From NCBI RefSeq assembly GCF_001687365.1, contig NZ_LGLV01000004.1:186001-250000 (forward strand): 64,000 nt of DNA, in the 5' to 3' direction. The stretch is from Pararhizobium polonicum (GTDB lineage: Bacteria > Pseudomonadota > Alphaproteobacteria > Rhizobiales > Rhizobiaceae). A model generated the notes under the pieces. The model was not told the origin of the DNA. It ran no database searches and worked only from the letters and a program-made list of their open reading frames with translations. The translations under genes and the position numbers were made by a program. Shown piece after piece: positions 26,806 through 34,332 of this stretch. Positions within the stretch are counted from its first letter, which is position 1, and each line of letters opens with the position of its first letter.

Positions 26806-26828
26806 TCATGGATAATTTGTATCCATGA
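26806..26828. promoter_or_regulatory. Probable Rrf2 operator
   Basis: TCATGGATA-N5-TATCCATGA is a perfect 9-bp inverted repeat with a 5-base AT-rich spacer (23 bp in all), between the divergent rrf2 and yitT genes. Its length and AT-rich core fit dimeric Rrf2-family binding sites. It lies immediately before the rrf2 start, as expected for autoregulation. Confidence 0.75.
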
Positions 26829-26926
26829 TTATTTCGGCCGTCAAGCGACAAAATCCGAGGCGACGCTTGCGTTCCGGAAGTGGGGCGATAGAAGGACCGG
26901 ATACAGGGCTACGGGAAACGGCGACA

Positions 26927-27571
26927 ATGATGGCAACACCGGCAAAATCCGCTTTCGCGGCACTGATGAATTCGAGCGCGGAACGCCATTCGCTTGTCGA
27001 TGACGCACAGGGCGTTGTCTCCGGCAGCATGCTCGCCGTGCTCGGCATCACGCTTTTGTCCAGCGCCGGACTGTTGACCGGCGGCACGCCCGGCATCGCC
27101 TTTCTCGTTCATTATGCCACCGGCTTCAGCTTCGGCCTGTGCTTCTTCGCCGTGAACCTGCCCTTCTACTATCTCGCCTTCCGCCGCATGGGCCTTGCCT
27201 TCACGCTGAAGACATTCATCGCCGTCGCCCTGACCTCGGCCATGTCCGAAGTCCTGCCGCGCGCACTCGGCCTCACCCATGTCGATCCGCTCATCGGCGC
27301 GCTGTTCGGCGGCTTGGTCATCGGCGCTGGCCTGCTTGCTCTCTTCCGCCACCGCGCCAGCCTCGGCGGCATCGGCATTCTGGCGCTCTACATCCAGGAC
27401 CGCTTCGGCTGGCGCGCCGGCCTCGTCCAGCTCGGCTTCGACGGCGCCATCGTCGCCTGCTCCTTTTTCCTGGCCAGCCCCTTCATCATCGCCTGCTCGA
27501 TCGTCGGCGCGGTGGTGATGAACGTGACGCTGGCCGTCAACCATCGCAAGGACCGCTATATCGCGATGTGA
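26927..27571 (+). CDS. YitT family membrane protein (second copy)
   Basis: 214-residue inner-membrane protein, a clear paralogue of the one at 25024-25656: both share HS/TP-V-D/E-D-QG, SAGLLTGGTPGIAFLVHYA, FRHRASLGGIGILALYIQDRFG and NHRKDRYIA. The frame can be opened from 26825, but that would translate the operator palindrome, so the double ATG at 26927/26930 is chosen. Divergent from rrf2 and probably under its control. Function of the family is unknown. Confidence 0.85.
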   Translation: MMATPAKSAFAALMNSSAERHSLVDDAQGVVSGSMLAVLGITLLSSAGLLTGGTPGIAFLVHYATGFSFGLCFFAVNLPFYYLAFRRMGLAFTLKTFIAVALTSAMSEVLPRALGLTHVDPLIGALFGGLVIGAGLLALFRHRASLGGIGILALYIQDRFGWRAGLVQLGFDGAIVACSFFLASPFIIACSIVGAVVMNVTLAVNHRKDRYIAM

Positions 27572-27604
27572 GGCGTCCATCCGCCCGTCATACGTTCGGC
27601 GGGG

Positions 27605-27808
27605 TCACCACATCACATTGTGCTTTTTCAGCTGGTCGATGGCATTCAAGGCCTCATACGGGGACCAGCCCGCATTGACCGCGGCTTCGACCAGCCGGGT
27701 TTCCGTCTCCTGCTCGAGCTTTTGATACAACGGTTCAAGCGCCTCCTGTACCGTCAGGATATGCTCATCGGGCGGAATGACGAATTGATCGGGAACTGAC
27801 ACCGGCAT
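27605..27808 (-). CDS. Small hypothetical protein, 67 aa
   Basis: A small soluble protein I cannot name: MPVSVPDQFVIPPDEHILTV leads into two helices (EALEPLYQKLEQETETRLVE and WSPYEALNAIDQLKKHNVMW). The ATG at 27808 has a strong GAGGAGAGGG site six bases upstream, which argues for a real gene. Convergent with the second yitT gene. No motif suggests function; such short helical proteins occur as conserved unknowns in rhizobia. Confidence 0.6.
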   Translation of the reverse strand: MPVSVPDQFVIPPDEHILTVQEALEPLYQKLEQETETRLVEAAVNAGWSPYEALNAIDQLKKHNVMW

Positions 27809-27990
27809 GACCCTCTCCTCTTTGCACTCGGCCTTTCGATTTTGACATGAATCTCCCAATGCAAAGAACGCGGAAGTGTTCCCACCGACATCCGGTATTT
27901 TTGCGCTTCTGCCGGACCGATACGGCGCTCGGTCCAGACCTTGCGAACAGGGCTCTTCAAATCCGCCGCGTTTGATCTACATTTGTTCGC

Positions 27991-30519
27991 GTGACCCTGA
28001 TCGATTCCACCACACGCGCAGAAACTCCACCGCTCCTGCCTGCGCCCTTTCTCCGCTGGTTTTCGGACAAGGGCTGGCAGCCGCGTGCACATCAGCTGGA
28101 GCTTCTCTCCCGCGTTAAGAGCGGCGAAAACATGCTACTGATCGCACCGACCGGCGCCGGCAAGACGCTTGCCGGCTTCCTGCCCTCGCTGGTCTCGCTG
28201 ACCGGGCGCGGAGCGATTCCGCCCGGTTCTGCGTTTACCGGCATCCACACGCTTTACATCTCGCCCTTGAAGGCGCTGGCCGTCGATATCGAGCGCAACC
28301 TGATGAAGCCGGTCGGCGACATGGGGCTGCCGGTGCGCATCGAGAACCGGACCGGCGACACGCCGGCCTCCAAGCGCCAGCGCCAGAAGCTCAATCCGCC
28401 CGATATCCTGCTCACGACCCCCGAACAGGTGGCGCTGCTGCTTGCCAACGGCGAGGCGGAACGCTTCTTCAAGGACCTGAAATATGTGGTGCTCGACGAG
28501 TTGCATTCGCTGGTCACCTCCAAGCGCGGCCATCTCTTGTCGCTCGGCCTTGCTCGGCTGAGAAAGCTGGCGCCCGCCATGCAGGCGATCGGCCTGTCGG
28601 CCACCGTCGCCGATCCGATGGATTTGCAACGCTGGCTGAGCCCCCAGAATGAGGGCGAAAACAATCACGCCGGGCTGATCACCGTGAGCGGCGGTGCGCG
28701 GCCAGAGATTTCGATCCTGCGCACCGAGGAGCGCGTGCCCTGGGCCGGTCATTCGGCGGCTTATGCCATCGGCGATATCTACAAGGCGATCGGCGGGCAG
28801 AAGACGACGCTGCTCTTCGTCAATACCCGCAGCCAGGCCGAACGCGTCTTCCAGGAGCTCTGGACCATCAACGACGACAATTTAGCCATCGCGCTGCATC
28901 ACGGCTCGCTCGATGTCGGCCAGCGGCGCAAGGTCGAGGCGGCGATGTCCGAGAACCGGTTGCGCGCCGTCGTCGCCACCTCGACGCTCGATCTCGGCAT
29001 CGACTGGGGCGATGTCGATATGGTCATCCATGTCGGTGCGCCGAAAGGGGCAAGCCGCCTTGCCCAGCGCATTGGCCGCGCCAACCACCGCATGGACGAG
29101 CCGAGCCGCGCCATCCTGGTGCCGGCCAACCGTTTCGAGGTGATGGAATGCCAGGCGGCCCTCGACGCCAACTATATCGGTGCACAGGACACACCGCCTG
29201 TTGGCCGCGGCGCGCTCGACGTGCTCGCCCAGCATGTGCTCGGCATGGCCTGCGCCGCTCCGTTCGATCCGGTCGCGCTCTATGCCGAGATCACCAGCGC
29301 CGCACCTTACGCCACCCTCTCGTGGGAGACCTTTGAGCGGATCATCGATTTCGTCGCCACCGGCGGTTATGCGCTGCGCGCTTATGAGCGCTACGCCAAG
29401 ATCCGCAAGACGCCCGAAGGCTTCTGGCGCGTGTCCAATCCGCAGATCGCCCAGCAATATCGCCTCAATGTCGGCACGATCATCGAATCGCCGATGCTGA
29501 ACGTGCGGATGGTCAAGCACAACGCGCGCGGCTCGATCGGTCGAGGTGGAATGACGCTCGGCAAGGTCGAGGAATATTTCGTCGAGATGCTGTCGCCGGG
29601 CGATACCTTCCTGTTTTCCGGCAAGGTGCTGCGTTTCGAGGGCATCCGCGAGAGCGAATGTCTGGTGAGCCAGGGCTTCAAGCTGGATCCGAAGGTTCCC
29701 TCCTACAATGGTGGCAAGTTTCCGCTCTCGACTTATCTCGCGCAGCAGGTCCGCAAGATGCTTGCCGATCCCGGCCGGCATGCGACGCTGCCCGATCAGG
29801 TCCGCGACTGGCTGTCGCTGCAAAAGGACCTGTCGATGCTGCCGAAGGAAGACGAGCTGCTGATCGAGACCTTTCCGCGCGGCAGCCGCCACTACATGGT
29901 GATCTACGCCTTCGAGGGACGGCTGGCCCACCAGACGCTCGGCATGCTTTTGACCCGGCGGCTCGACCGCGCCGGGCTGAAACCGCTCGGCTTCGTCGCC
30001 ACCGATTATTCACTGGCCATCTGGGCGCTGGACGATCTGGGGGAAGCTTTCCTTCAAGGCCGCCCGAAGCTTGCCGACCTGTTCGACGAGGACATGCTGG
30101 GCGACGACCTGGAAGCCTGGCTGAACGAAAGTTTCCTGCTCAAGCGCACCTTCCGCAACTGCGCCGTCATCGCCGGCCTGATCGACCAGCGCCATCCCGG
30201 CAAGGAAAAGAGCGGCCGGCAGGTGACGGTCTCCGCCGACCTCATTTACGACGTTTTGCGCAGCCATGAACCGGACCATATCCTGCTCGAGGCCACGCGA
30301 AACGACGCCTCGACCGGACTTTTGGACATCGAACGGCTTGGCGATATGCTGACACGAATCAAGGGCCACATCACCCACCGCCCGCTGGCGCAGATTTCGC
30401 CGCTGGCGGTTCCGGTCATGCTGGAAATCGGCAAGGAGTCGGTCAACGGCGACGCGCAGGATTTCCTGCTTGCCGAAGCCGCCGACGAACTCTTCGGCGA
30501 CGCGCTGGCCGGGCACTGA
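27991..30519 (+). CDS. Ligase-associated DEXH-box DNA helicase (Lhr-Core type)
   Basis: 842-residue superfamily 2 helicase. The Q-motif region APFLRWFSDKGWQPRAHQLELL is followed by Walker A APTGAGKT, DEAH-box variant LDELH, SATVADP (motif III), the C-terminal RecA motifs RLAQRIGRANHR, and the long C-terminal Lhr-specific part. Start is the GTG at 27991 without a strong ribosome site. In many bacteria this Lhr-Core helicase is encoded with PdeM, an exonuclease and an ATP-dependent ligase as a DNA damage response set; here PdeM follows immediately, but the ligase and exonuclease are not in the window. Confidence 0.92.
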   Translation: MTLIDSTTRAETPPLLPAPFLRWFSDKGWQPRAHQLELLSRVKSGENMLLIAPTGAGKTLAGFLPSLVSLTGRGAIPPGSAFTGIHTLYISPLKALAVDIERNLMKPVGDMGLPVRIENRTGDTPASKRQRQKLNPPDILLTTPEQVALLLANGEAERFFKDLKYVVLDELHSLVTSKRGHLLSLGLARLRKLAPAMQAIGLSATVADPMDLQRWLSPQNEGENNHAGLITVSGGARPEISILRTEERVPWAGHSAAYAIGDIYKAIGGQKTTLLFVNTRSQAERVFQELWTINDDNLAIALHHGSLDVGQRRKVEAAMSENRLRAVVATSTLDLGIDWGDVDMVIHVGAPKGASRLAQRIGRANHRMDEPSRAILVPANRFEVMECQAALDANYIGAQDTPPVGRGALDVLAQHVLGMACAAPFDPVALYAEITSAAPYATLSWETFERIIDFVATGGYALRAYERYAKIRKTPEGFWRVSNPQIAQQYRLNVGTIIESPMLNVRMVKHNARGSIGRGGMTLGKVEEYFVEMLSPGDTFLFSGKVLRFEGIRESECLVSQGFKLDPKVPSYNGGKFPLSTYLAQQVRKMLADPGRHATLPDQVRDWLSLQKDLSMLPKEDELLIETFPRGSRHYMVIYAFEGRLAHQTLGMLLTRRLDRAGLKPLGFVATDYSLAIWALDDLGEAFLQGRPKLADLFDEDMLGDDLEAWLNESFLLKRTFRNCAVIAGLIDQRHPGKEKSGRQVTVSADLIYDVLRSHEPDHILLEATRNDASTGLLDIERLGDMLTRIKGHITHRPLAQISPLAVPVMLEIGKESVNGDAQDFLLAEAADELFGDALAGH

Positions 30520-30543
30520 ATTTAGAAATCAAGCCGGAAACTC

Positions 30544-31269
30544 ATGCACCGCATCGCCCACGCCATTTCTGCCCTGCCGGACAATCCGGCGCTTTCGGCC
30601 CGCACCGTGATCAACGGCGTGGCGGCTGTCTGCGATCCGCTCGGCGGTCTCTACCTGCCCGATCTCGACATTCTCGTCGTCTCCGATCTGCACCTGGAGA
30701 AAGGCTCGGCCTTTGCCCGCCGCGGCATGATGCTGCCGCCCTACGATACGCTGGCGACGCTGCGCATTCTTGACGCGGTGATTGCGCGCCACAATCCGAA
30801 AACCGTCATCAGCCTTGGCGACAATTTCCATGACCGCGTCGGCTCGGCCCTGATGCCGGAGCTTTTTCGCGGCATGATCGAGACCATGGCACGCGGCCGC
30901 GATTGGGTCTGGATCAACGGCAACCACGATCCCGACGGCACCGTCTCCCTGCCCGGCTCCTGCACCGACGAGCTCCATCATGCCGGCCTGATCTTCCGCC
31001 ACGAGCCATCGCTGAATGCGAGCGCCGGCGAGATCGCCGGCCATCTGCATCCGGCGGCCACCGTGCGGCGGCGCGAAAAATACATGCGCCGCGCCTGTTT
31101 CGCCACCGACGGCCGCCGCCTGATCATGCCCGCCTTCGGCGTCACCACCGGCGGCCTGGACCTGCGCCACCAGGCGATGCGCGGCCTCTTCGACCACCAG
31201 ACCCTCGTCGCCCATATGCTGGGGCGGGACCGGATCTATTCGGTGCGGTTTGCAAATTTGCTGGGGTAA
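30544..31269 (+). CDS. pdeM: Ligase-associated DNA damage response endonuclease PdeM
   Basis: 241-residue calcineurin-like metallophosphoesterase. Metal-binding motifs in order: VVSDLHLEKGSAF, SLGDNFHDR, INGNHDP, and the late GHLHPAATV. Cytosolic; the family cleaves DNA or phosphodiesters and is the partner of Lhr-Core. It starts 24 bases after the helicase stop, so both are one transcript. No LexA box was recognised upstream of the pair, so damage induction is not visible from sequence. Confidence 0.9.
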   Translation: MHRIAHAISALPDNPALSARTVINGVAAVCDPLGGLYLPDLDILVVSDLHLEKGSAFARRGMMLPPYDTLATLRILDAVIARHNPKTVISLGDNFHDRVGSALMPELFRGMIETMARGRDWVWINGNHDPDGTVSLPGSCTDELHHAGLIFRHEPSLNASAGEIAGHLHPAATVRRREKYMRRACFATDGRRLIMPAFGVTTGGLDLRHQAMRGLFDHQTLVAHMLGRDRIYSVRFANLLG

Positions 31270-31302
31270 ATGCGCGGGCTCTTTGAGAAGTGCGCCCATT
31301 GT

Positions 31303-31328
31303 GATAATTATTGTTAATAGTTATTATC
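31303..31328. promoter_or_regulatory. AT-rich dyad upstream of parD
   Basis: GATAAT and ATTATC face each other across a 14-base AT-rich centre, 20 bases before the parD start. Antitoxins of this group bind such sites to repress their own operon, so this is a candidate operator overlapping the promoter. Imperfect in the centre. Confidence 0.5.
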
Positions 31329-31347
31329 TTTGCTGCGAGATTGACCC

Positions 31348-31614
31348 ATGGCAAGCTTTGCTTTGAACGAGCACTACGAGCGTTTCATCCGGAAGCAGCT
31401 TGAATCCGGCCGTTACAACAATGCCAGCGAAGTCGTGCGGGCCGGTTTGCGGATGCTTGAAGATTTCGAGGCAGCGCGCGAACGTTGGCTGCGCGATGAC
31501 ATCCCTTCCCGCCTGGAAGACATCCGCCAAAATCCGGAACAAGCCATTTCGCTTGAAGATGCTTTTTCCCGATTGGAAGCGCGGCATCAGGCACACGTGG
31601 CGAAGACAAGATAA
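31348..31614 (+). CDS. parD: ParD-type antitoxin
   Basis: 88-residue antitoxin: the ribbon-helix-helix DNA-binding part is [20 protein letters not shown], followed by [16 protein letters not shown], the diagnostic ParD stretch, and a C-terminal arm that would wrap a ParE toxin. Length is normal. It is followed two bases after its stop by a parE-like frame that is broken by a frameshift, so this antitoxin probably has no working partner at this locus. It may still regulate or neutralise a ParE elsewhere. Confidence 0.9.
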   Translation: MASFALNEHYERFIRKQLESGRYNNASEVVRAGLRMLEDFEAARERWLRDDIPSRLEDIRQNPEQAISLEDAFSRLEARHQAHVAKTR

Positions 31615-31616
31615 CA

Positions 31617-31893
31617 ATGCCTTATCGCGTTCTGCTCCATCCCAAGGCTGAACGCTCTCTACGATACCATTGCTGAAAAGGCTGATCCGACAACGGCGTG
31701 GAGCTTCGTCTCCGGCATTCGAACGTTCTGCCTGCAGCTGGCCGATTTCCCCGAACGCGGTACGGAGCGTGTCGAACTCGTGCCGGGCTTGCGGATCATC
31801 GGCTATCGGCGAAGCGTCAGCATCGCGTCCCGCAGGCTTACCGTCGACATCAGCGCACCCTTTGTGGTCATTAATGACTACATCAGGTGGTAA
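31617..31893 (+). pseudogene. parE: ParE-type toxin, frameshifted
   Basis: The frame starts MPYRVLLHPKAERS at 31617 and stops at TGA 31674-31676. From 31657 the +1 frame continues as LYDTIAEKADPTTAWSFVSG, then IRTFCLQLADFPERGTERVE, LVPGLRIIGYRRSVSIA and runs to TAA at 31891-31893, clearly the body of a ParE-family protein. So a single insertion or small deletion near 31656 broke the gene. The last 25 residues (after SVSIA) do not match the family's usual ending, so a second lesion or divergence is possible. A sequencing error cannot be ruled out. Confidence 0.75.
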
Positions 31894-31925
31894 GCCTGCA
31901 AAAATCAAGAATGGCGAACAACACC

Positions 31926-32162
31926 CTAAAACGCATTGAACGTCAGCGTCGTCAGCGACCGGTTGATGCCCGGCACGGTGGCGATGTTGTCGTTGATGAA
32001 TTTGCCGACATCCTCGCCTTCCTCGATATAGACCTTGATCAGCAGGTCGTAATCGCCGCTGGTCGAATACATCTCCGAGACGATCTCCTTCTTGTAGATC
32101 ACGTCGGCGACCTCGTAGGTCTTGCCGGGGGCGCATTGCAGCTGGACGAAAATCGGCTTCAT
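31926..32162 (-). CDS. Stand-alone Lrp/AsnC-type ligand-binding (RAM) domain protein
   Basis: 78-residue protein consisting only of the Lrp/AsnC effector domain: MKPIFVQLQCAPGKTYEVAD, SEMYSTSGDYDLLIKVYIEE (core with the conserved Gly-Asp-Tyr-Asp) and the closing strand INRSLTTLTFNAF. It has no DNA-binding HTH. Such proteins assemble into ring oligomers and may bind amino acids. The ATG has AAGGA upstream, and 17-bp tandem repeats begin 18 bases before the start. Confidence 0.88.
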   Translation of the reverse strand: MKPIFVQLQCAPGKTYEVADVIYKKEIVSEMYSTSGDYDLLIKVYIEEGEDVGKFINDNIATVPGINRSLTTLTFNAF

Positions 32163-32179
32163 CGGGACATCCTTTCTAA

Positions 32180-32240
32180 GCTCTTTGGCTTTCTAGGCTC
32201 TTTGGCTTTCTGGGCTCTTTGGCTTTCTGGGCTCTTTGGC
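32180..32240. repeat. 17-bp tandem repeat, 3.6 copies, upstream of the Lrp-like gene
   Basis: Unit GCTCTTTGGCTTTCTGG occurs at 32180-32196 (one variant, CTAG end), 32197-32213, 32214-32230 and partly at 32231-32240. No spacers, so not CRISPR. It lies in the leader or promoter of the leftward Lrp-like gene, where copy-number change could alter expression. Confidence 0.9.
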
Positions 32241-32315
32241 CGCTGACCGGCCTTGGACGGCCTTCAGATGATTTCGAACCGCAATAGCCTGTTTTCAGGG
32301 GCAAGCAAACCCGTA

Positions 32316-33104
32316 TCAATCCCTGCGGAAGACGATGCTGGCCAGCCAGCCGGTGACGACAGCCAGAAGCACGGCGGTGATGCCGTAGAGAAACGGCATC
32401 TCGTGCGCCGCGCTGGTGATCGCCTGCTCCAGTCCCGTCTTGACGACGCGCAGCGGCAGCGCCTTGGCGGCGACGAAAACACCGTCGCGGAAGAGATAGG
32501 CGCGGACGATATGCACGCCGTTCGGCACGTCGGCCGGCAACCGCACCGAGGCCTTGAACAGGCTGGAACTGATGAACTGCACGCCGCCGGGATCGCGCTG
32601 GTAGACACCGCTCGTTTCCCGCAGCCGCCGGAAGGCATTGCGGAATTCGGCGAGATTGCTGCCATTGCCGATATAGCCGATCGGCGTCAGCGGCATATGC
32701 GCGACGCCGATGCCCATGTTGCTCATGTCGCCCGGCGGGGCGATCGTCTCGATGTCGCGCGTGCTCGACAGCGAATAGGATTCCGGCACCAGCTCGAAGG
32801 TCATCGAGTTGGTGTTGATCCAGATACCGAAGACGCGCTCCTTCTTGCGCACCGTGGTATTTTCCTTCGGCCCTTCGAGCGCGACGACGATGTTGTATTT
32901 GCCCTGGGCCAGAAGCCCGGCGTCGAAGCCGTCGATGGCGCCGAAGATCGTCAGGTCGGCGCCGCGAAAATCGGAGGTGATGGAAATCTCGTCGGTGGAG
33001 ATGCCGATATCGAGCTTTTCTGTAAAGTCGGCCGGCTCCGTTCGTGCGGTCACCGGCGCGGCGAGAAACAGGCCCAGCAAAAGCATCCGTGTCCAGATCC
33101 GCAT
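32316..33104 (-). CDS. TIGR02186 family membrane-anchored protein
   Basis: 262-residue exported protein: signal peptide MRIWTRMLLLGLFLAAPVTA, an Ig-like beta region with IGISTDEISITSDFRGADL and IWINTNSMTFELVPESY, and a C-terminal membrane span (FLYGITAVLLAVVTGWLASI) followed by FRRD. This matches the TIGR02186 family of alphaproteobacteria, which is regularly found next to a TauE/SafE permease. Its ATG overlaps the stop codon of that permease gene (TGATG), so the two are coupled and likely form one envelope system. Substrate unknown. Confidence 0.88.
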   Translation of the reverse strand: MRIWTRMLLLGLFLAAPVTARTEPADFTEKLDIGISTDEISITSDFRGADLTIFGAIDGFDAGLLAQGKYNIVVALEGPKENTTVRKKERVFGIWINTNSMTFELVPESYSLSSTRDIETIAPPGDMSNMGIGVAHMPLTPIGYIGNGSNLAEFRNAFRRLRETSGVYQRDPGGVQFISSSLFKASVRLPADVPNGVHIVRAYLFRDGVFVAAKALPLRVVKTGLEQAITSAAHEMPFLYGITAVLLAVVTGWLASIVFRRD

Positions 33105-34030
33105 CAGAAACCGAGCCCCGCGGAAACGATCGAATAGACTTCCTGCGGCGGGATGATCAGCTCGATGGCAAGCCGAATGCCGACAGCCAGAACCAGCAGC
33201 GCCAACAGCGCCCGAAGCTGTTCGCCGCGCAGCCTCTGGCCGACCCGCACACCGTATTGCGCCCCGATCACGCCGGCGATCATCAGCACGAAGGCCAGCA
33301 CGATATCGACCGTGTAATTGGCCGTCGCCTGGACGATGACGGTATAGGCGGAGACGAAGATGATCTGGAACAGCGAGGTGCCGACGACCACATTGGTCGG
33401 GATGCGCAGGAGATAGATCATCGCCGGCACCATGATGAAGCCACCGCCGACGCCCATCACCGAGGTCAGGATGCCGATGCCAAAGCCCAGCGCGATGATC
33501 GGAATGACACTCAGATAGATCTTCGATTTCTTGAACCGCATCTTCAACGGCAGCCGGTGCACCCAGTTGTGCTGGCCCGGCCGCTTCAGCGTCACGGTCT
33601 CGTTCTTGGCGGCCCGGCGCAGCGCGACGATGCTTTCCCACAGCATCAGCGAGCCGACGGTCCCGAGCAAAAGCACATAGGCAAGCGAAATCACCAGGTC
33701 GAGCTGGCCGATGCGGCGCAGCATCGCGAAAATCCAGATGCCGACCGTCGCCCCCGCCAGACCGCCGCAGAGCAGCACGGTCCCCAGCTTGATGTCGATC
33801 GTGCCGCGGCGGAAGTGGGTGATGGCGCCAGAAATGGAGGAAGCGACGACCTGGTTGGCACCGGTGGCAACGGCAACCACGGGTGGGATATTGTAGAAGA
33901 TCAACAGCGGCGTGATCAGGAAGCCGCCACCGACACCGAACATGCCGGACAAAAAGCCGACGGCCGCGCCCATGCCGAGGATGATGAGAATGTTCACCGA
34001 CAACTCTGCGATGGGCAGATACACCGTCAC
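33104..34030 (-). CDS. TauE/SafE family anion permease
   Basis: 308-residue inner-membrane protein with about eight spans and the two family repeats, each with a VGGG motif: FGVGGGFLITPLLIFY near the N-terminus and MGVGGGFIMVPAMIYL in the second half. The family exports sulfite, sulfoacetate or related organosulfur anions. It is coupled to the TIGR02186 protein downstream. No sulfur-metabolism genes are nearby, so the actual cargo cannot be assigned. Confidence 0.9.
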   Translation of the reverse strand: MTVYLPIAELSVNILIILGMGAAVGFLSGMFGVGGGFLITPLLIFYNIPPVVAVATGANQVVASSISGAITHFRRGTIDIKLGTVLLCGGLAGATVGIWIFAMLRRIGQLDLVISLAYVLLLGTVGSLMLWESIVALRRAAKNETVTLKRPGQHNWVHRLPLKMRFKKSKIYLSVIPIIALGFGIGILTSVMGVGGGFIMVPAMIYLLRIPTNVVVGTSLFQIIFVSAYTVIVQATANYTVDIVLAFVLMIAGVIGAQYGVRVGQRLRGEQLRALLALLVLAVGIRLAIELIIPPQEVYSIVSAGLGF

Positions 34031-34332
34031 GGCCAGACCTCTAAATATGCCAATAGCCCGCGAGGCGGGTGGAAAACATCAAAGTGGCAAGTGATTCACC
34101 ACGGGAAATCAAGGAATGGAACGGGTCTGAAAACCAATTCGAATTGGCGAATTCAACGTCGTTCCGTCATGCGCCCCGGGGTCAGGCCTGTCAACCTTCT
34201 GCAAGGTCTGAGCCTAACCCGTGGAAGGCCCCTTTGTCCGGCCGGTCTGCGGCATTATTGCGGCCGCAAACGCCGTTTGGAAACATGCCCCGCCAAAGCG
34301 CATCGCCTGTGCCCGGATGAACACGCGCCGCC
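34031..34332. other. 302-bp intergenic region, nothing recognised
   Basis: Lies between the start of the TauE gene and the end of podJ, both leftward. Short frames cross it but none has a ribosome site or familiar sequence. It must hold the promoter of the TauE/TIGR02186 pair. No clear hairpin terminator for podJ was found. Confidence 0.35.

Noticed and set aside
32180-32240. CRISPR array
   Set aside because: The 17-bp repeats are directly adjacent with no spacers, and no cas genes are present.
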